Virus record (IMG/VR): IMGVR_UViG_3300028045_000002
Location: 1 to 53,509 of that record
DNA: 53,509 bases
Reading direction: 5' to 3' (one strand)
Origin: a virus
Shown here piece by piece: positions 48,103 through 53,509 of the stretch. Under the pieces are notes generated by a model. It was not told the DNA's origin, searched no databases, and was given only the letters and a program-made list of their open reading frames with translations. A program made the translations under genes and the position numbers. Every line of letters starts with the position of its first letter. Position 1 is the first letter of the stretch.

Positions 48103-49137
48103 CTATCCGGTCAATACTATTTGACCATCACCGCCACCACCAGCATCTTCTGATTGGTATGCGCCAAGATCCATTCCCGGTGAACTCGTGCCACTCAAAT
48201 CTGCCCCTGCATTTCTGGCAGCTGATGTACTGGCCAGCGTGTAATCACTTCCCTCAGTCTCAAAACCGGGGGCATCGGTGATGTCAGACTCCTGCAAGTC
48301 TGAGGGCCAATTCGAATAATCCGTCGTGCAATTGTTGACTAGGTTGTTTTCACCTATCTGGAATGTTGGGGTCGCTTCACCAACGATGCCAACACCACAG
48401 TCGTAGATGATGTTGTTCAAAAGGACGGTTCCGCAGATCTCTGAATAGTCATCGCACTCAATTCCCTCAGTCGAATCTTTGTTGTCGCCATCCACGGTAC
48501 AGTTGATCACTAGGCCACCGGGGGCGGCAATGCCTTCATCGTCATTTGACACCGCCAAGCAGGCAAAGAACGTAACGTTGTAACTCGCCGCCCTAAGCCC
48601 TTGGCCTCCATTGCGCCACGCCTCACAGTAAGTGATCCGGTTATTGCTGGCCATGTAGAAACCATCGGATCCATTGTCAGATGCCCTGCAACGATGCATG
48701 TGACAGTAGCCGCCAATCTCAAATCCCTTGCCGCTAACGCTGTTGTTCGATTCGCAATTCTCAAACATCATTCGATAGCGACTGGCCCCATTGAAGTTGT
48801 CATAGTTCGCCCCATCCAAGATCATGTTCTTGAAGTAATAGTAGATATTCGATCCAGCAGGGAGTGCGATACAGTTGTCTTCACCTGTTCCATCAATGGT
48901 GAAGCTGCCACCATCGCCGGGAGTGGTGGTATAGCCCTCCACAACTATTGGCGACCCCAGCAACCCGTAATTCACGAGAGTCACTTGCTCTTGGTAGTCG
49001 GTCCCACCCTTAACGTGAAGATGGTCACCATCGGTTATCTGGCTGAACGCATAGTGAACAGTAGCCCACGCCAAGGCCTCAGATAAGCCAGTGTCTCCAT
49101 TGTCGCCAGTCGTAGCGTCAACATAGTAGGTAGCCAT
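48103..49137 (-). CDS. Right-handed beta-helix tailspike-like protein, 344 aa
   Basis: ATG 49137 overlaps the fibre stop (TAATG) with GAGGAGG upstream. The sequence is a parallel beta-helix: it begins MATYYVDATTGDNGDTGLSE with ALAWATVHYAFSQITDGDHL, the standard opening of pectate-lyase-like spikes, then shows repeated rungs such as MMFENCESNNSVSGKGFEIG, YCHMHRCRASDNGSDGFYMA and VTFFACLAVSNDDEGIAAPG. It ends PGMDLGAYQ, typical of right-handed-helix proteins. Many aspartates line the turns. It may depolymerise or bind surface polysaccharide. No clear head-binding domain is present, so it probably attaches through the fibre or another protein. Confidence 0.82.
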   Translation of the reverse strand: MATYYVDATTGDNGDTGLSEALAWATVHYAFSQITDGDHLHVKGGTDYQEQVTLVNYGLLGSPIVVEGYTTTPGDGGSFTIDGTGEDNCIALPAGSNIYYYFKNMILDGANYDNFNGASRYRMMFENCESNNSVSGKGFEIGGYCHMHRCRASDNGSDGFYMASNNRITYCEAWRNGGQGLRAASYNVTFFACLAVSNDDEGIAAPGGLVINCTVDGDNKDSTEGIECDDYSEICGTVLLNNIIYDCGVGIVGEATPTFQIGENNLVNNCTTDYSNWPSDLQESDITDAPGFETEGSDYTLASTSAARNAGADLSGTSSPGMDLGAYQSEDAGGGGDGQIVLTG

Positions 49138-51254
49138 TATGCCTCCTCAAAATACACGGTAACGCTCAATTCACCGGGGCCGCTTATTGCACTCGCACAG
49201 AATCGAAGGATGCTGTATTGAGCCAAACCCGCATTGGCAAAGCTGACATCTATTGAGTTGGCGCTACTGCTCACCTCGTCAGAGGCATAGACATCCACGC
49301 CAGCCACGAAGGGCGTGGCCCCAGCCCTCTCCTCAAGATTCCATGTCACTGTGCCGGAGGCGCACTGATGCTCAATGCGGGTGATCGTACAAGCAAATGG
49401 CACTGCAAACATCCGATGAGAATCTGTAGCCGTTGGCACATTAATACTGATACCCTTGGCAAATTTCTGCTTCATCACTGCACCGGCAGCAGCCACGTTG
49501 GTAGCATCAGTGACATCGGCTCCGGTCTCGATCCCTGACAGCTTGGATGAGTTGGCGTTCACTGTTGAGTTGTTGGCGACCTCAGTGTCAAAGTTGCTGA
49601 TCGTGTTGGCAAGCTGCTGGCCGGTGTGGACAGCCCTCGCCCTATCGGCGGCATGGTAATGTAGTGTGCTGTCACCAGCGTCCGTGAGGTCGGTTGCGTT
49701 GGTCGCTGTGATGAGGGTTACATCAGCATCCGGCATTGTGATCGTCCGGGTGTTGGCTGTGGTGATCCCACTTGCCTGGAAAGCGATCTCCTTGGTGACA
49801 TCACCATCATCCTGAATCCTGAACACGTTATCTGCGAACTCATTGCCGCCGGTAGCCCCTCCACCAGCAGCCGTGCCGGGGTAACTGCCCCGCAGGTCGT
49901 CGTTGTTCTCGACAGTGTAGGTGCCCCCAGACACGCTGACCGTAAGCCTAGCGATCAGGAACCCAACCCCTGTGAAGTCAGACGGAATCGTGTAGATCGC
50001 AGTTCCATCATCGTCGTTGGTGGCCTTGTCCCCGTTGTCGTTATCGTAGCTCCCTGACGGTAGGTTGCACATCAGCTTGCAGTCGCCTGTGACCTCATTG
50101 ACCACACCCCAGATCACGAGGTTGTAGAAGTCGCTGGATGAGCCACCCATGGTGTTGCCGTCAGCGTCCAAAACCAACCCGGTCAGGTCGCCAACCTTGT
50201 CGTAAGCTGTAGTAGGATCGTTGACAATGTAGATGTCTGACCCAGTAGCGGTGTTGAAAGCTGGCTGCGTGTGGGTGTGAAGCTGAAGCACGATCCCTGC
50301 GCTTACCGCAACATCAAGTTGACCGGCACCGGCTGTTGGGGTCAAGGCACAACCACTCTGCCATGTGGCGTTCTGCTGCCTGATCCAGTAATTCAGATGA
50401 GCTAAGTGCCCTTGGCTATTACCACAGGCCACGTGGTCTGTCCAAGCATGCATCTTGTACGGTCCGTCAGTAGCGACTGAGGCTGCACTCTGAACAAGGA
50501 CAGTCGCCACCGGAGCGTGTTCAGTTGCAGGCCAAGCAGTACTGGCCGTCAGCACCTTGGATGACTGAAGCACATAGACGTAGTTCATCGTGGGAGAGAT
50601 GTCGCTGCCAGCAGTCAGGGCAACCTGCGCTATCGGGGTGCAGTCCCAGTCGTAGACACCATCACTGAAGACCACCCTGATATCTCCGGTGCCAGACTTC
50701 TCGATGTTAGCGTAGACAGTGCCGCCTGATTCAGTGATCGTCACGGCAGGGGAGTCGAGACAGGAGGCATTCATCAACTCAAACATGTCGGTAGTATCAG
50801 TATCGAAACCTATGTCGATGTCAGTAGCATTCTCAGTTACCTCAAGCCCAGTCCCAGCAGTAAGCCCTCTGAACTCCAGATCTACGCCTGTCTTCTGCTT
50901 GAATGTGTTGACTGTACCACCGAGGTCTGACCCAGTGTTCGCCTCACCTCCACCGGCAGCAGGGAGGGTGCCGAGGGTGATCATCTTCTTGGCGTTACCG
51001 TCAGCCGAATCCTCGATTACAAGCATATCGGCATTAACCGGAGTACCCTTATTGTTGATAGCGGATATCTCCGAAGCAGTATCATCGTGGATGGCGCTGG
51101 CATCGGTGTTGGCTCCAGTGATCAGGATACCACCCACGGTAGACCCGTTGCCAATGTATACCTCATCGGTATCGGTGGCGTGTACCATCTCAGATCCTGC
51201 TGGCGTGATCGTCAGCCTCTGAGCATCAGTCATGTGCCGTATTCTCCAAGCCAT
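49137..51254 (-). CDS. Tail fibre, receptor-binding candidate, 705 aa
   Basis: ATG 51254 follows GGAGG and overlaps the upstream stop (TAATG). Residues about 3-45 (RIRHMTDAQRLTITPAGSEM, then VHATDTDEVYIGNGSTVGG) follow the Mtd_N-like plan of many tail-fibre tips (RR..T...ITPA.GE....TDT...YIGDG). The rest is threonine-, alanine- and aspartate-rich, with short collagen-poor beta repeats and a C-terminal beta-sandwich (FACTITRIEHQCASGTVTWN, SILRFCASAISGPGELSVTV). Residues about 560-610 resemble a trimer helix. It lies between a 171-residue protein and the beta-helix spike. There is no reverse transcriptase in the window, so it is not a diversity-generating target. Confidence 0.75.
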   Translation of the reverse strand: MAWRIRHMTDAQRLTITPAGSEMVHATDTDEVYIGNGSTVGGILITGANTDASAIHDDTASEISAINNKGTPVNADMLVIEDSADGNAKKMITLGTLPAAGGGEANTGSDLGGTVNTFKQKTGVDLEFRGLTAGTGLEVTENATDIDIGFDTDTTDMFELMNASCLDSPAVTITESGGTVYANIEKSGTGDIRVVFSDGVYDWDCTPIAQVALTAGSDISPTMNYVYVLQSSKVLTASTAWPATEHAPVATVLVQSAASVATDGPYKMHAWTDHVACGNSQGHLAHLNYWIRQQNATWQSGCALTPTAGAGQLDVAVSAGIVLQLHTHTQPAFNTATGSDIYIVNDPTTAYDKVGDLTGLVLDADGNTMGGSSSDFYNLVIWGVVNEVTGDCKLMCNLPSGSYDNDNGDKATNDDDGTAIYTIPSDFTGVGFLIARLTVSVSGGTYTVENNDDLRGSYPGTAAGGGATGGNEFADNVFRIQDDGDVTKEIAFQASGITTANTRTITMPDADVTLITATNATDLTDAGDSTLHYHAADRARAVHTGQQLANTISNFDTEVANNSTVNANSSKLSGIETGADVTDATNVAAAGAVMKQKFAKGISINVPTATDSHRMFAVPFACTITRIEHQCASGTVTWNLEERAGATPFVAGVDVYASDEVSSSANSIDVSFANAGLAQYSILRFCASAISGPGELSVTVYFEEA

Positions 51255-51769
51255 TAGTATAAACCTCCGCAATTGACCACTACTTCATCGGTGTAATCAC
51301 CGCAGTCGATGTCAACGAGATCATAGTCCACATCGCCACAATTGCCGACTACAAGATCTGCCGTGAACAACAATTCACTTGCCGCCAAGAAAGCCGCATA
51401 ATCAGTTGGCGACAAGGCACCGGCTTGCACTTCGCTGGCGAGATACAATTGAATCTCATTACCCCTGATCTGAAGACCGCTTGACGCTCTCCCAACCTTG
51501 AGGACAGGCGGCTGACTTGAAGCGGGAGGACTGTCAGCGTCTAGCGTCACCTCACGCCAGCGATCATCTATGAATACAGCGAACTTGTAAACCTTCCGAC
51601 TGTCAACTAGGCCGGAATCTTGAATGAACTTTTCCTGCTCAGACCAAGTCCTGAATGTTGACTTTCGCCCGACAGACTTTGTTGGGGGCTTGCCAGTATC
51701 AACCCTGAACGACTGCTCGAGATGCAACACCCTCTGAATTAGAGCGTCATATTCTTCCCGGTCGATCAT
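51254..51769 (-). CDS. Late tail-region protein of unknown function, 171 aa
   Basis: ATG 51769 overlaps the nozzle-like stop (ATGA) and the end overlaps the fibre start. An N-terminal helix (YDALIQRVLHLEQSFRVDTG) could be a coiled-coil anchor. The middle is beta-like (VYKFAVFIDDRWREVTLDAD, LQIRGNEIQLYLASEVQAGA), and the end contains repeated C-G-D motifs (GNCGDVDYDLVDIDCGDYTD, EVVVNCGGLY), possibly disulphides or metal sites. The helix-then-beta plan suits a fibre-attachment adaptor linking nozzle and fibre. Function inferred from place only. Confidence 0.7.
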   Translation of the reverse strand: MIDREEYDALIQRVLHLEQSFRVDTGKPPTKSVGRKSTFRTWSEQEKFIQDSGLVDSRKVYKFAVFIDDRWREVTLDADSPPASSQPPVLKVGRASSGLQIRGNEIQLYLASEVQAGALSPTDYAAFLAASELLFTADLVVGNCGDVDYDLVDIDCGDYTDEVVVNCGGLY

Positions 51770-53509
51770 TTCTGCCTCTTTGGAACGAAGGACATCGCAA
51801 GCTCGCCAATCTCTGCGTAAGGGACAGACCAGACATGGTTGAAGTACGTTGTCGAGTCAAACAATCCACCCTCAAGCCTCATGGCGATGTACCGGAACTT
51901 CTTCCCCGGCATTCTGAGCTGGAAGATTGATTCATCTTCATCGGTCTCAGATGTTGCATCGAACTGCTTGTCATAGACTTTCGAGTCATCCAGAGCCTCT
52001 CCCCACGGTGGCTCAAAACCATCCCCAACCTTGAAAGAGAAGACTTCAAAGTGCCATTGGCCAACCATATCGCCAGACTCTAGACCAGAACTCTTCCCGG
52101 TGAACGAAACATGGAGGCGCTTCAGCTTCTTCCTTGCTGCAAAGTTCCCCATGTCAAAGTAGCCAGTCTCAAGCAGCATTCGCTTTTTGAGAGGGTTGAG
52201 GGCAACATCCTCAGCATCACTATCCAGATAGTCGTAATACCTCTGCCTGCTATAAAAGTAGGGGAGGAACGGTTCGGTTGTGGTGACATCGCCAATTGGG
52301 GAGCTTCCAACGGGAATCATCAGGTTGTGCCCATCGTTGAAGGGCAACCCAAGAGTAGCAAGCGTTCCAACATCGCTGGTGTCTGCAAGCATCATGTCTT
52401 TGTATATCGAAAACTCTCCAGCATCCGCTGCCGAGACAGACAGGTTAATGTCCGTCTTTAAGGTTTCCGCTCTCCATGCCTTAGCCAGAAGGCTGTACAC
52501 CAATACCCGAGGCTGGTATGTCGGGTTCATGTTACCGGCCTGAGTGTGTCCCAAGAAGAACCTAGAGCCCCATGCAGACATTCCGGCGTCATGGGGGAGG
52601 TATAGCACCAGTTCGAACTTAAGGCTGTCTACGGCCAACCACGGGCCTCCAAAGACAAGTCCGCTTACAAGCTCAAGATCACTGGCAAACTCATCGTAAT
52701 TGAGAACCTCACTCACTCTGGCCGGAGTGCCGCCACGCTTGGATGACCAGACTCCGTTATAGCCAACCCAGTAGACGGTGTCGCCAAAGGCGCAGACAAG
52801 CGATCTTGCAGCCAGTCCGATACCGGGGAACTCCCCAATGCGGCCCCAGCTCGTATCGAGACCACCACGAACATCAAGGACCACTGTTGCGTTTTCGAAG
52901 AACAGGTACATCATTCCGGCAAGCGACTTGGCCCCAACAAGCATTCCAGCCTTAGGGAACTCGACATAGTTGAGTTCTCCAACGATGCTGTATCTACCAG
53001 TCTCAGAGTAGTAGGCCCTGCTCTCCTCACCATCCCTTGCATACCAAGCCCTGTCCCCCTCAACAGCTTTCATGTACAGGTCAGTATCGTAGATATTCTC
53101 ACTGTTACGGATCATCGCCTGAAGCGTAGTGCCGAGCATTGTCTCCGCTGACTCCCCAGCGAGATCGTCACCATAATCAGCGTATGTTACCAAGGCATCC
53201 CTGCTGATTGGGGCGAAGAACTCGTCAGCATATATCCCCCAAATTGAGGGTGTGATTATGTTCGACCTTGAGTCCATGAGTGGGGCAGACATCAGGGACG
53301 CACCAAGACTTGAAGCCGCCCACGGCCCCATCCGAAGATCAATTGTAAACAGCCACGTTTCGGTAGGATCTGAAGTATGGGCTATCGACTTCATTCTCCT
53401 AAAGAAATGCGCCTTTGCGTATTCAGGCATGTAGTGGGAGTTGTTGCCATCAGTAAACTTGAAAGCCTGAAATGCCACAACCGTCTTATTGTCAACACTG
53501 ACATCCGTG
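51766..53509 (-). CDS. Giant tail nozzle-like protein, C-terminal part (residues 1519-2056; open at the right edge)
   Basis: This is the end of the gene that starts at 4554; bases 53383-53509 duplicate the left edge. A GTG in the duplicated part (53478) is internal and not a start. The segment SLAGMMYLFFENATVVLDVR, GIGLAARSLVCAFGDTVYWV and GYNGVWSSKRGGTPARVSEV follows the propeller pattern of podoviral nozzle and stabilisation proteins (fluorescent-like strand, RS-I-V, G-x-V-Y-F-L-G-x-G-V-x, I-S). Further on, VLVYSLLAKAWRAETL and KLKRLHVSFTGKSSGL suit the family C-terminus. These residues should form the conical end of the tail tube, with the N-terminal inserts projecting outward. Confidence 0.75.
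   Translation of the reverse strand, partial: TDVSVDNKTVVAFQAFKFTDGNNSHYMPEYAKAHFFRRMKSIAHTSDPTETWLFTIDLRMGPWAASSLGASLMSAPLMDSRSNIITPSIWGIYADEFFAPISRDALVTYADYGDDLAGESAETMLGTTLQAMIRNSENIYDTDLYMKAVEGDRAWYARDGEESRAYYSETGRYSIVGELNYVEFPKAGMLVGAKSLAGMMYLFFENATVVLDVRGGLDTSWGRIGEFPGIGLAARSLVCAFGDTVYWVGYNGVWSSKRGGTPARVSEVLNYDEFASDLELVSGLVFGGPWLAVDSLKFELVLYLPHDAGMSAWGSRFFLGHTQAGNMNPTYQPRVLVYSLLAKAWRAETLKTDINLSVSAADAGEFSIYKDMMLADTSDVGTLATLGLPFNDGHNLMIPVGSSPIGDVTTTEPFLPYFYSRQRYYDYLDSDAEDVALNPLKKRMLLETGYFDMGNFAARKKLKRLHVSFTGKSSGLESGDMVGQWHFEVFSFKVGDGFEPPWGEALDDSKVYDKQFDATSETDEDESIFQLRMPGKKFRYIAMRLEGGLFDSTTYFNHVWSVPYAEIGELAMSFVPKRQK
53383..53509. repeat. Right copy of the 127-bp contig-end repeat
   Basis: Identical to bases 1-127. 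See the left copy. Removing one copy gives a circular molecule of 53,382 bp in which the nozzle-like gene is unbroken. Confidence 0.97.

Noticed and set aside
49137-51254. Diversity-generating retroelement acting on the Mtd_N-like fibre
   Set aside because: There is no reverse transcriptase and no template repeat of the fibre end anywhere in the circle.
53383-53478. GTG at 53478 as start of a separate tail gene
   Set aside because: The same bases lie inside the open frame at the left edge, and the frame is continuous to ATG 4554.

Overview
The window is one complete tailed-phage genome (Caudoviricetes), opened at an arbitrary point. Bases 1-127 recur exactly at 53383-53509, so the molecule closes into a circle of 53,382 bp. 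An open frame of 2,056 codons reads straight through the join. A 127-base overlap is what a de Bruijn assembler with k=127 leaves on a circular contig, so it is probably not a natural terminal repeat. The gene set (portal, scaffold, capsid protein, small head-tail connectors, a nozzle-like protein, internal virion proteins, no sheath, no tape measure typical of long tails) suggests a short-tailed, podovirus-like virion. There is no integrase, repressor or DNA polymerase. I cannot name the host; strong GGAGG ribosome sites and sigma70-like elements fit many bacteria.

Late half, minus strand, about 41.7 kb (18014 down to 1, then 53382 down to 29650). A TTGACA promoter at 18043-18072 abuts a terminator of a small two-gene operon (18553-18171). 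The late run starts with a DUF2829/Tad2-like anti-Thoeris candidate, followed by small unknown genes, a GNAT-fold protein, a GroES-like co-chaperonin, small and large terminase, portal, scaffold, a major capsid protein of the SU10/DUF5309 type, connectors (one fused to a GH32/GH43-like glycosidase propeller), the nozzle-like giant with fibronectin-III-like inserts, fibre, beta-helix spike, three internal virion proteins, a 4,530-residue multi-enzyme protein, an M15 endolysin and a group of very small genes that may take part in lysis.

Middle, 18554-20584. This is a GC-richer stretch packed with perfect inverted repeats. From 18895 to 19634 it looks like a large structured RNA; eight of its hairpins carry GGA in the loop, the arrangement seen in CsrB/RsmZ-type RNAs that titrate CsrA/RsmA. 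An unknown 133-residue gene (19693-20094), itself full of hairpins, and a 29-residue membrane peptide follow.

Early half, plus strand, 20585-29593. A tightly packed run of small genes includes a Sak4/AAA_24-like ATPase, a DUF669-like single-strand binding protein with acidic tail, a PD-(D/E)XK resolvase-like nuclease, a DUF932 protein and several zinc-ribbon proteins, one with a helix-turn-helix. Two internal terminators sit directly in front of ribosome sites. A tRNA-like element (21009-21109) has an abnormal anticodon domain. The early and late runs converge on a strong terminator at 29620-29651. Recombination functions without a polymerase imply that the phage relies on host replication enzymes, while the injected giant protein and the Tad2-like protein are the likeliest tools against host defence.
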